From Sphingobium boeckii (GTDB lineage: Bacteria > Pseudomonadota > Alphaproteobacteria > Sphingomonadales > Sphingomonadaceae): a DNA stretch of 64,000 nucleotides. Location: positions 186,001 through 250,000 of the forward strand of contig NZ_JACIJC010000004.1 of assembly GCF_014199215.1 (NCBI RefSeq), written 5' to 3'. Numbering within the stretch: position 1 is the stretch's first letter; every line of letters begins with the position of its first letter. This document shows positions 1 to 7,322 of the stretch, piece by piece. Both the position numbers and the translations under genes were made by a program. The notes under the pieces were generated by a model. The model saw only the letters and a list, made by a program, of their open reading frames with translations, was not told the origin of the DNA and did no database searches.

Positions 1-470
1 GCGCGCGGATCAGGGAGCGGATCGCTCGCCTGATAGATTTGCAGCAATGCGGTAGAGAGCGTGTAGCACAGCATCCGCGTATTCGCATTGTCGGTCGGCA
101 AGGTCGTGAACGCGCCCGCTTGCGTCGCGGGAAAAGCGGCCTGGCATGGCTTGGCATAAGCTGCCCCATTCTTCGCCTTGCTCACCTCTGCCTCAAGCAC
201 TTTGCCCCGCGCGCTGAGCTTCTGGAGCGTGGTCGGCTCGGCAATGCCGTTGAGCGAAGCGCCGAGTATCAGGAAATGCGCGGCCTGGTTGATCTGGTCG
301 AGCGTCATCTTGTCCGGGCCTTCCGCCGCGTTGAAGACCGCCATCTTCGCCGCATAACAGGTGGCCGCCTGCTCTTGCCGGTCCGCCGGAAGCGCAATTT
401 CGGGCGTGCCGTTGCAGCCCGACAGACCAAGCCCCGTTATAACTATTCCGGAAATCATCCTCCGCATCAT
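1..470 (-). CDS. Hypothetical lipoprotein, 3' end outside the window
   Basis: The reading frame is open from an ATG at 470 to the window edge (about 156 codons visible). A GGGGGAG ribosome site lies 5 bases before this ATG. The N-terminus is a short hydrophobic stretch ending in the lipobox LSGC (Cys19), so the product is probably secreted and lipid-anchored. The mature part has spaced cysteines and no domain that I recognise. It is predicted to be mostly helical and Ala/Gln-rich. It lies downstream of the prolyl oligopeptidase gene on the same strand with a 90-base gap, so it may be co-transcribed. The function is unknown. Confidence 0.7.
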   Translation of the reverse strand, partial: MMRRMISGIVITGLGLSGCNGTPEIALPADRQEQAATCYAAKMAVFNAAEGPDKMTLDQINQAAHFLILGASLNGIAEPTTLQKLSARGKVLEAEVSKAKNGAAYAKPCQAAFPATQAGAFTTLPTDNANTRMLCYTLSTALLQIYQASDPLPDPR

Positions 471-560
471 CGACACTCCCCCGCCCCGAATCATTTGATC
501 GAAGGGTGCGCCTGGGAACCTCGTTACGCAAGCGCTCCAAAAACGTCGATTTTCCGGGCT

Positions 561-2696
561 TTATGGATGGGCCGGTGCCTCACCCATCAATTTTTGCGCG
601 AAATAGGTCATCTGCAGCGCCTGAAGCCGGGCACCCTGCTGGATATCGGCATCGCCCGAATGCCCGCCTGCCGTATCCTCGTAGAACAGATAGGGCAGAC
701 CATATTCCTTCAGCCGCGCCGCGAATTTGCGGGCGTGCTGCGGGCCGACGCGATCGTCCTTGGTGGTCGTCCAGATATAAGGCTCGGGATAGGCGACGCC
801 CTTCTTGATATTCGCGTAAGGCGATATCTTTTCGAGAAACGCCTTTTCCGCCGGCACGCCCACGCTGCCATATTCATCCACCCAGGATGCGCCCGCCGCG
901 ATCTGCTCATAGCGGATCATGTCCAGCAGCGGCACCTGGATGGTGACCGCGCTCCAGAGATCGGGATGCTGATTGAACGCCACGCCCATCAGCAGCCCGC
1001 CATTGGAGCCACCATAGATGCCGAATTTCTGCGGGCTGGACAGCTTGCGCGCGAAGATGTCCTGCGCCACGGCGGCGAAATCATCGTAGATGATCTGCCG
1101 CTTGGTCTTGCGTCCTGCCTCATGCCAGGCCGGGCCGAACTCTCCGCCGCCCCGAATATTGGCAAGCACATAGCTGCCGCCGCGCTGCAGCCAGAGCTTG
1201 CCGATCGTGGCGGCGTAGCTGGGCGTCATCGAGACTTCGAAACCGCCGTAAGCGGTCATGATCGTCGGCGTGCTCCCATCAAGCGGAATGCCTTTCTTGT
1301 GCACGATGAAATAGGGGATCTTCGCGCCATCGGTGGAGACCGCCTCGAACTGCTCGACCACATGGGTAGACGCATCGAATTTCGCAGGCAGCGCCTTGAC
1401 CTGCTTCACGCTGGCCGCCGCAGTATCAACCGACCATAGCGTCGTCGGATCGAGAAAGCCGGTGACGTTGATATAGGCCAGATCCTTCTTGTCGGTCGAT
1501 GAGATCACACTGATGGAGGTGTTGTCCGGCAAGGCGAGCGGCTTGGAGGTCCAGCCTTTGCTGCCCGGCGTCAGCACCATCGCCCGGCCACGGACATTGT
1601 CCATGATCGTCAGGATCAGCCGCGATTTCGTGGGGGTCACACCCTCTACCGACTGGCGCGCATTGGGGGCGAACAGGATCACCGGCGAAAGATCGCCACC
1701 ATCCTGAATATCCTTCAGCGTCACTGCGGCGACGGCACCCGCCGGCACGGTCACGTCGCGCGTGGTCCAGTCTTCGCTGGTGGTGACGATCACCTGCCCG
1801 GCGACCATACCCGATAGCCGCGCCTTGCCCGGCAACGGCAATCGCTTCGGCCCCTCTGGCGATATCCAATAGGTCTCGTTGGTGAAAAAAGTCGTGCCGC
1901 GATAGATGAAGGCCGCACGATGGCCGCTGCCGTCGCTCAGCACAAAGGGTGCCGAGCCGACCTGATCCGCCGGATCACCGCGATAGATTTCCTCCGCCTG
2001 ATCAAGCGGCGCGCCACGCTTCACCGCTTTGACCACGAAGGGATAGCCGGAGGCCGTGAGGCTCCCCGCCCCCCAGTCGCGCGCCAGCAGCAATGTGTCC
2101 TGATCGAGCCAGGCCTCATTCTGCTTGGACGTGGGCAAGGTGAATCCCTTGTCCACGAACTGACCGGTGGAGAGATCGAACTCGCGGATCGTCACCGCAT
2201 CCTCGCCCCCATCGGAGAGATTGAGCAGGCACAGCCGCTCATCGGGATCGAGACAGGTTGCGCCTTTCCACACCCATTTCTTGCCCTCGGCCTTGGAGAG
2301 CGCATCCAGATCGAGGATCGTGGTCCATGCAGGGCTGGCCGAGGCATAGTCGGCCTCGGTGGTGTAACGCCAGATGCCCTGCGGATGCGCGGCGTCACGC
2401 CAGAAATTGAAGATGCGGCCGTTCAGCGGATTGGGATAGGGGATGCGGTCACTGGCCGACGCAATCGCCAGCGCCTCGCCGTAAAGCGCCTTGAAACGCG
2501 GATCATCCTGCAGCCGTTTGAGCGTCCGCGCATTCTCCGTTTCGACCCACGCCATCGCTTCGGGGCCGGTCCAGTCCTCCAGCCAGACATAGGGATCACC
2601 GGGAATGGACTTCACCGGGGCGGCGGGGGTTTGGGCATGGGATGACATAGTTGTGAAGGTAGAGAGCAAAGCGGCAGCGGCAAGGGCGATGCGCAT
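561..2696 (-). CDS. Secreted prolyl oligopeptidase (family S9)
   Basis: This 711-residue serine peptidase cleaves short peptides after proline. The start is ATG 2696 because AAGGAG lies 7 bases upstream and the protein then opens with a clean signal peptide (MRIALAAAALLSTF, cleavage near SHA-QTP). A longer frame to 2726 has no such site. The N-terminal half is the beta-propeller, beginning with the family hallmark DPYVWLED. The C-terminal half is the alpha/beta hydrolase, with nucleophile Ser564 in YGGSNGGLL, the acid in DDRV (near 648-649) and His679 in GGHSG. Length fits the family (about 700). It is probably periplasmic and feeds peptides to the branched-chain catabolic genes next to it. 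That link is an inference from position. Confidence 0.95.
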   Translation of the reverse strand: MRIALAAAALLSTFTTMSSHAQTPAAPVKSIPGDPYVWLEDWTGPEAMAWVETENARTLKRLQDDPRFKALYGEALAIASASDRIPYPNPLNGRIFNFWRDAAHPQGIWRYTTEADYASASPAWTTILDLDALSKAEGKKWVWKGATCLDPDERLCLLNLSDGGEDAVTIREFDLSTGQFVDKGFTLPTSKQNEAWLDQDTLLLARDWGAGSLTASGYPFVVKAVKRGAPLDQAEEIYRGDPADQVGSAPFVLSDGSGHRAAFIYRGTTFFTNETYWISPEGPKRLPLPGKARLSGMVAGQVIVTTSEDWTTRDVTVPAGAVAAVTLKDIQDGGDLSPVILFAPNARQSVEGVTPTKSRLILTIMDNVRGRAMVLTPGSKGWTSKPLALPDNTSISVISSTDKKDLAYINVTGFLDPTTLWSVDTAAASVKQVKALPAKFDASTHVVEQFEAVSTDGAKIPYFIVHKKGIPLDGSTPTIMTAYGGFEVSMTPSYAATIGKLWLQRGGSYVLANIRGGGEFGPAWHEAGRKTKRQIIYDDFAAVAQDIFARKLSSPQKFGIYGGSNGGLLMGVAFNQHPDLWSAVTIQVPLLDMIRYEQIAAGASWVDEYGSVGVPAEKAFLEKISPYANIKKGVAYPEPYIWTTTKDDRVGPQHARKFAARLKEYGLPYLFYEDTAGGHSGDADIQQGARLQALQMTYFAQKLMGEAPAHP

Positions 2697-2820
2697 GGAA
2701 ATTCTCCTTGGCGATATATGTCCCACATTGAACGATCGCGTGTAAATTCGATCTGGCTTTTTAATGCGCCATGACTGTCGATCATGTTAAATGCGATACA
2801 ATTGGAGAGGAAGCCAGAAG

Positions 2821-3276
2821 ATGCTGACGTTAACTAATTCGGTTTCACCGCAGCGAAATGGCCGCAGATGTTGCAGGCTCTCGACCATCATTGGCGCTAC
2901 ATTGCTATTCTCGACGCCGTTCAGTGCGATTGCTTGTCGCGCGCCGACGCAAGATTTCTATTCGAGCAGAGAGACGGCGGACCATGTCTTTGACGGTGTT
3001 TCAATCGCGCGCAAAAAATTAGTCGGTAACAGCCTTGGGATTTTCGATTCCGACATTAGAATAACTAAGGTTATTCGCGGCAAAAAATTACCAGCAATTT
3101 ATCGACTTCGTTGGTGGTCCGACGACGGCAGAGGAGGATGCGGACCGCCCGGCCCAGCCATCGAGAAAGGCGATAAGCTCCGCATCCATCTCAAAACCAT
3201 AAACGGCAGCTTGGTCGCTCAGGGCTGGTCAAAAATCGGGCCAAAGGGAGAGTTGATCCCTTGGCCCCAATATTGA
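2821..3276 (+). CDS. Small secreted hypothetical protein, AT-richer than neighbours
   Basis: The protein has 151 residues from ATG 2821, which follows the purine-rich GGAGAGGAAG; an earlier in-frame ATG at 2791 has no ribosome site. It has a long basic N-terminus, a hydrophobic stretch (about residues 21-37) and a likely cleavage near AIA-CRA, so it is probably exported. The mature part has cysteines around GGCGPPGP and many Lys/Ile/Asn codons (aaa, tta, att), clearly AT-richer than the flanking genes. It is the only plus-strand gene in a long minus-strand block and ends 11 bases from the end of bkdB. I do not recognise the family. Composition suggests recent acquisition. Confidence 0.6.
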   Translation: MLTLTNSVSPQRNGRRCCRLSTIIGATLLFSTPFSAIACRAPTQDFYSSRETADHVFDGVSIARKKLVGNSLGIFDSDIRITKVIRGKKLPAIYRLRWWSDDGRGGCGPPGPAIEKGDKLRIHLKTINGSLVAQGWSKIGPKGELIPWPQY

Positions 3277-3287
3277 CGGCATAATCC

Positions 3288-4577
3288 TCAATCCGCAAAC
3301 AGCAAAACCGGCGTCTCCAGCAGTTTGCGGACCGCCTGAACATAGCTCGCGGCATCCCAGCCATCGACCACGCGGTGATCGCAGGAGATGGAGATGTTCA
3401 TCAGCTTGGCCGCGACGATCTCGCCACCTCGGAACATCGGCCGCTCGATCACGCGATTGGGGCCGATGATCGCTACTTCGGGACGATTGATCACCGGCGT
3501 TGTCGCCACGCCGCCAAGCGGTCCGAGCGAGGTGATCGTGAAGGTCGATCCGCTCAATTCCTCGCTCTTCGCCTTGCCGATGCGCGCGGCTTCCGCCAGG
3601 CGGGTGATCTCGGTAGCGAGCTGCCACACATTGCGATCCTGCGCATCGCGGATCACGGGCACCATCAGGCCCGCATCGGTCTGCGTCGCCATGCCCAGAT
3701 GCACGCTGCCATGCCGCGTCACAACGCCCGCTTCGTCATCGTAGCGCGCGTTGATCATCGGAAAATCGGGGATCGCCTTGCAGATCGCGACGATCAGCAG
3801 CGGCAGCATCGTGAGTTTCGGGCGGCTCCCGCGATTGGCATTCAGATCCGCGCGCATCGCCTCCAGATCGGTGACGTCCACTTCCTCGACATAGGTGAAA
3901 TGCGGGATGTTACGCTTGGAAGCCTGCATATTCTCCGCAATGCGACGGCGCATCCCGATCACCTTGATCGGTTCGTCCGCGCGCCTGGCCGACGCGCCCG
4001 CTGCACGGAAACCCTGTGCGCTATTGTAGGTGAGATAGGCATCCAGATCAGCATGACGCACACGATCGGACTGCGCTTTCACATCCGCCAGATCGACGCC
4101 CAGCGCCCTGGCGCGATCGCGCACGGCGGGGGATGCGAGGATGTGTTTGGCGGCCGTTTTATCAACACCGCTTGTGTCGAGCGTAGTCGAGACACGTTCG
4201 GGTTGAGACGCCGGCGTCGGAGCAGGTGCCTCGACTTCGCTCGGCACGAACGGCTCAGGGGCAATCTCAGCCGCTTCAACAATCTCCACCGTCCCGGCAT
4301 CCGGCGTCTCGGCATCGATCCGTTCCTCCACCGAACCCTCGGTTTCGATCACCACCAGCATCGCGCCGATCGACACGACATCGCCGATCTCGCCCGCGAT
4401 CTCGATCACCTTGCCCGCCACCGGGGATTCCATCTCCACCGTGGCCTTGTCGGTCATCATGTCAGCGATCGGCTGATCCTCGGCGATCATATCGCCCGGC
4501 TTCACATGCCATGCGACGATCTCCGCCTCCGCAATGCCTTCGCCGATATCGGGCAATTTGAAAGTGAAAAGAGCCAT
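3288..4577 (-). CDS. bkdB: Branched-chain 2-oxo acid dehydrogenase E2 (dihydrolipoyl acyltransferase)
   Basis: E2 core of the 2-oxoisovalerate dehydrogenase complex, transferring the acyl group from lipoyl-lysine to CoA. The 429 residues comprise a lipoyl domain (1-80, lipoylated Lys44 in TDKATVEME), an acidic Ala/Pro linker, a peripheral subunit-binding domain (about 145-180, ASPAVRDRARALGVDL), and the catalytic acyltransferase domain with His401 in DHRVVDGWD. One lipoyl domain and the pairing with separate E1 alpha and beta genes favour a branched-chain rather than pyruvate complex. It is the last gene of bkdA1-bkdA2-bkdB; a repeat element occupies the gap to bkdA2. No E3 gene is adjacent. 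Confidence 0.94.
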   Translation of the reverse strand: MALFTFKLPDIGEGIAEAEIVAWHVKPGDMIAEDQPIADMMTDKATVEMESPVAGKVIEIAGEIGDVVSIGAMLVVIETEGSVEERIDAETPDAGTVEIVEAAEIAPEPFVPSEVEAPAPTPASQPERVSTTLDTSGVDKTAAKHILASPAVRDRARALGVDLADVKAQSDRVRHADLDAYLTYNSAQGFRAAGASARRADEPIKVIGMRRRIAENMQASKRNIPHFTYVEEVDVTDLEAMRADLNANRGSRPKLTMLPLLIVAICKAIPDFPMINARYDDEAGVVTRHGSVHLGMATQTDAGLMVPVIRDAQDRNVWQLATEITRLAEAARIGKAKSEELSGSTFTITSLGPLGGVATTPVINRPEVAIIGPNRVIERPMFRGGEIVAAKLMNISISCDHRVVDGWDAASYVQAVRKLLETPVLLFAD

Positions 4578-4590
4578 TACAAAAATCCCC

Positions 4591-4712
4591 GTTTGTCCCG
4601 AGCGAAGTCGAGGGACGTTTGAGTCTGGGAGAAGGTGTCTCGACTTTGTCGCATTGCGACGAAGTTTATCCCGAGCGCCTGCCTTGGCAGGCAGTCAAGG
4701 GGCTCGACACGA
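4591..4712. repeat. Interspersed palindromic repeat, GTTTGTCCC type, copy 1
   Basis: The gap between bkdB and bkdA2 is filled by a hairpin-rich repeat. It opens with GTTTGTCCCGAGCGAAGTCG running into AGGGACG (4591-4617), followed by more inverted segments including GCCTGCCTTGGCAGGC (4676-4691). The same words (GTTTGTCCCGAG, the GCCTGC..GCAGGC hairpin, GTCGAGGGACG) recur at 40066-40186. No open frame of interest lies in it. Confidence 0.75.
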
Positions 4713-4739
4713 ACCGAATAGGAGGAAGAACTCTGCATT

Positions 4740-5795
4740 TCATTCCTTCATGATTTTCTTGAGCGCCTCGGCGATGCGCACCGGGCCGGGGAAATAGGCC
4801 CATTCGAGGCTGTGGGGATAAGGCGTGTCGAAGCCGGTGACGCGCTCGATCGGGGCTTCGAGATGATAGAAGCAACGCTCCTGTACCAGGGCCGAAAGCT
4901 CCGCGCCGAAGCCCGATGTGCGCGTGGCTTCATGAACGATCATGCAGCGCCCGGTCTTCTTCACAGAGGCTTCGATCGTCTCGATATCGAGCGGGACGAG
5001 GGTGCGCAGATCAATGATCTCGGCATCCACGCCCAGTTCCTCGATCGTGGCAGCAACGACATGGACCATCGCGCCATAGCACAGGATCGTGAGCGCCTGC
5101 CCCGCCCGCACCACATTGGCCTTGCCCAGCGGGATCCTGTAATAGCCTTCGGGCACTTCACCTGCGGGGTGCGCGGACCAGTTGCGCGCAGGGCGATCAT
5201 AATGACCGTCGAACGGGCCGTTATAGATGCGCTTGGGTTCGAAGAAGATCGTCGGATCATTATCCTCGATCGCCGCGATCAGCAGACCCTTGGCATCGTA
5301 AGGCGTCGAGGGAATGACGGTCTTCACGCCGGACACATGGGTGAAGATGCCTTCGGGCGATTGGCTGTGCGTCTGTCCGCCGAAAATGCCGCCGCCGAAG
5401 GGCGAGCGCACCGTCATCGGCGCGATGAATTCGCCGGCCGAGCGATAGCGCAGCCGCGCGGCTTCCGAAACGAGCTGATCGAGCGCCGGATAGATATAGT
5501 CGGCAAACTGGATCTCGGGCACGGGGCGCAGGCCATAAGCGCCCATGCCCACCGCGACGCCGATTATGCCGCATTCGGTGATCGGCGTATCGAATACGCG
5601 GCGCTTGCCATATTTCTTCTGCAACCCGGCGGTTGCCCGAAACACGCCGCCGAAATAGCCGACATCCTCGCCCATCACGATCACGTCCGGATCGCGCGCC
5701 ATCATCACGTCCATGGCGGAATTGATCGCCTGGATCATGTTCATGCGCGTGGTGGGTTCGGCGGTTTCCACTGGATTTTCAGTTATATCGCTCAT
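4740..5795 (-). CDS. bkdA2: Branched-chain 2-oxo acid dehydrogenase E1 beta subunit
   Basis: Transketolase-type beta subunit that, with the alpha subunit, carries out thiamine-diphosphate-dependent decarboxylation of the 2-oxo acids from Val, Leu and Ile. The 351-residue length is normal. Visible family signatures are MGEDVGYFGGVFRAT near residue 41, the TPP-domain run PVPEIQFADYIYPALDQ, and the C-terminal transketolase domain with DLRTLVPLDIETI. The start at 5795 has GAGG 7 bases upstream. It is second in the bkd operon. Unusually, both gaps around it (161 bases to bkdB, 127 to bkdA1) are filled with interspersed palindromic repeats of two different types. Confidence 0.95.
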   Translation of the reverse strand: MSDITENPVETAEPTTRMNMIQAINSAMDVMMARDPDVIVMGEDVGYFGGVFRATAGLQKKYGKRRVFDTPITECGIIGVAVGMGAYGLRPVPEIQFADYIYPALDQLVSEAARLRYRSAGEFIAPMTVRSPFGGGIFGGQTHSQSPEGIFTHVSGVKTVIPSTPYDAKGLLIAAIEDNDPTIFFEPKRIYNGPFDGHYDRPARNWSAHPAGEVPEGYYRIPLGKANVVRAGQALTILCYGAMVHVVAATIEELGVDAEIIDLRTLVPLDIETIEASVKKTGRCMIVHEATRTSGFGAELSALVQERCFYHLEAPIERVTGFDTPYPHSLEWAYFPGPVRIAEALKKIMKE

Positions 5796-5806
5796 GCGAA
5801 CACCTC

Positions 5807-5899
5807 GTCATTCCCGCGCACGAGGGAATCCCGCTGCCTTTGTGTTGAAGCCGACAGACGAAGAAGGAGAAGCGGGATGCCCGCTTTCGCGAGGATGAC
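5807..5899. repeat. GTCA-hairpin-TCCCGCT paired repeat, copy A (inside the bkd operon)
   Basis: Two inverted arms (about 5807-5835 and 5871-5899) surround a 35-base filler. Each arm reads GTCA, then a CCCGCG-type hairpin, then TCCCGCT, pointing towards the other arm. It is the shortest kind of copy; related copies are at 19985, 35824 and 51431. It lies between the stop of bkdA1 and the start of bkdA2, so it will be transcribed and may influence the ratio of E1 subunits. Confidence 0.8.
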
Positions 5900-5922
5900 G
5901 AGAGAGGCGTGCACGAACATCG

Positions 5923-7209
5923 TCACAACCCCGCCGCTTTCTGCTCGTCCAGCATCTGCTGGCATTGCTCCTTCAGATGCCATGGCATATCCTCGAACAC
6001 GCCCTCGAACATCGTCTCGAACGGCTGGTTCAGACCATGCCCCAATATGCCGTTCTTTTCGGCTTCCTTGGCGGATGCCTTCACCAATTCGGCCAGTTCC
6101 AGGTCCATCGCGGCGTGGCGCGCATCATCCCATTCGCCCAGCAATATCAAATGCTGTTTCAGCCGCGCGATCGGATCACCCAGCGGCCAGTCAGCGCTCT
6201 CGTTCGCCGAACGATATTGGCCGGGATCGTCCGAGGTGGAATGCCCCTCGGCGCGATAGGTGAAATGCTCGATCAGCGTCGGCCCCTGATTGGTCCGCGC
6301 GCGCTCGGCCGCCCATTCGGTCGCGGCATAAACCGCCAGCGCATCGTTGCCGTCCACTCGCAGCCCGGCGATGCCATAGCCGATCGCGCGCGCGGCAAAG
6401 GTAGTCGATTCCGCGCCCGCAAAACCGGAAAAGGAGGAGATCGCCCATTGATTGTTCACGATGTTGAAGATCACGGGCGCGCGGTAGACGCTGGCGAAGG
6501 TGCAGGCGGAATGGAAATCGCCTTCCGCGGTGGAGCCTTCGCCGCACCATGTGGCGGCAATCCGCGTGTCGCCGCGCGAGGCGCTGGCCATCGCCCAGCC
6601 CACGGCCTGCGGATATTGCGTCGTCAGATTGCCGGAGATCGAAAAGAAGCTCGCATCACGCACCGAATACATGATCGGCAATTGCTTGCCCTGCAGCCGG
6701 TCGCCCTTGTTCGAATAGATCTGGTTCATCATATCGACCAGAGACCAGCCGCGCGCGATCAAGATGCCCTGCTGGCGATAGCTGGGGAAGCACATATCGT
6801 CTTTCTCCAGCGCGAAGGTCGCGGCGATCGCCACCGCCTCTTCGCCCAGGCACTTCATGTAGAAGCTGGTCTTGCCCTGCCGCTGCGCGCGAAACATGCG
6901 CTCGTCGAAAACGCGGGTCAGCGCCATCGCGCGGAGGATCGCCCGCAAGCGATCGGGGGAGAGCTTGGGATTCCAAGGCCCGACCGCCTGGCCGTCATCA
7001 TCCAGCACGCGGACGAGCGAATAAGCGAGTTCGTGGAAACTGTCCGGCCTGGCGTCGGCTTCCGGGCGGACGGCCACACCGGCGACGGGGATGAAGAGAT
7101 CGCTATAGTCCGCCGTGTCGCCGGGACGGAATTTGGGTTCGGGAACATGAAGCTCCAGCGGACTCAAATTGCGGCCTTCGCGCGCGCCGCTTCCAACCTC
7201 TGCGGTCAT
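5923..7209 (-). CDS. bkdA1: Branched-chain 2-oxo acid dehydrogenase E1 alpha subunit
   Basis: Thiamine-diphosphate-binding alpha subunit of the branched-chain complex, 428 residues. ATG 7209 is preferred over ATG 7218 because GAGG sits 9 bases before the former and directly against the latter. The TPP-binding motif is visible as GEGSTAEGDFHSA followed by VNNQWAIS, and the family feature FRAQRQGKTSFYM is present near residue 110. The N-terminal extension (about 60 residues with PEPKFRPGDTADYSD) is typical of bacterial branched-chain E1 alpha and not of pyruvate E1 alpha. It is the first gene of the bkd operon. A 12-base perfect palindrome lies 22 bases upstream of the start. Confidence 0.95.
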   Translation of the reverse strand: MTAEVGSGAREGRNLSPLELHVPEPKFRPGDTADYSDLFIPVAGVAVRPEADARPDSFHELAYSLVRVLDDDGQAVGPWNPKLSPDRLRAILRAMALTRVFDERMFRAQRQGKTSFYMKCLGEEAVAIAATFALEKDDMCFPSYRQQGILIARGWSLVDMMNQIYSNKGDRLQGKQLPIMYSVRDASFFSISGNLTTQYPQAVGWAMASASRGDTRIAATWCGEGSTAEGDFHSACTFASVYRAPVIFNIVNNQWAISSFSGFAGAESTTFAARAIGYGIAGLRVDGNDALAVYAATEWAAERARTNQGPTLIEHFTYRAEGHSTSDDPGQYRSANESADWPLGDPIARLKQHLILLGEWDDARHAAMDLELAELVKASAKEAEKNGILGHGLNQPFETMFEGVFEDMPWHLKEQCQQMLDEQKAAGL

Positions 7210-7230
7210 CCCGATCATCCTCTTTCAGCG

Positions 7231-7242
7231 CCCATTAATGGG
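7231..7242. promoter_or_regulatory. 12-bp perfect palindrome upstream of bkdA1
   Basis: CCCATTAATGGG is fully self-complementary and lies just upstream of the bkdA1 ribosome site, in an AT-rich leader. The position suits an operator, but there is no known regulator next to it and a single 12-mer could be chance. Confidence 0.25.
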
Positions 7243-7285
7243 TCAGCATTCCTACCCTATCCTTGTTATTATATTTCAAAGACGA

Positions 7286-7315
7286 TTGCCAGCGGACTTT
7301 TACATCCGCTGGCAA
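7286..7315 (-). terminator. Probable terminator after the M3 peptidase gene
   Basis: An 11-bp perfect stem (TTGCCAGCGGA and its complement) with an 8-base loop lies 8 bases past the dcp stop and before the bkd operon. The base of the stem is T-rich on the plus strand (TTTCGTTT) and only modestly T-rich on the minus strand (TCGTCTTTG). Confidence 0.6.
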
Positions 7316-7322
7316 TTTCGTT

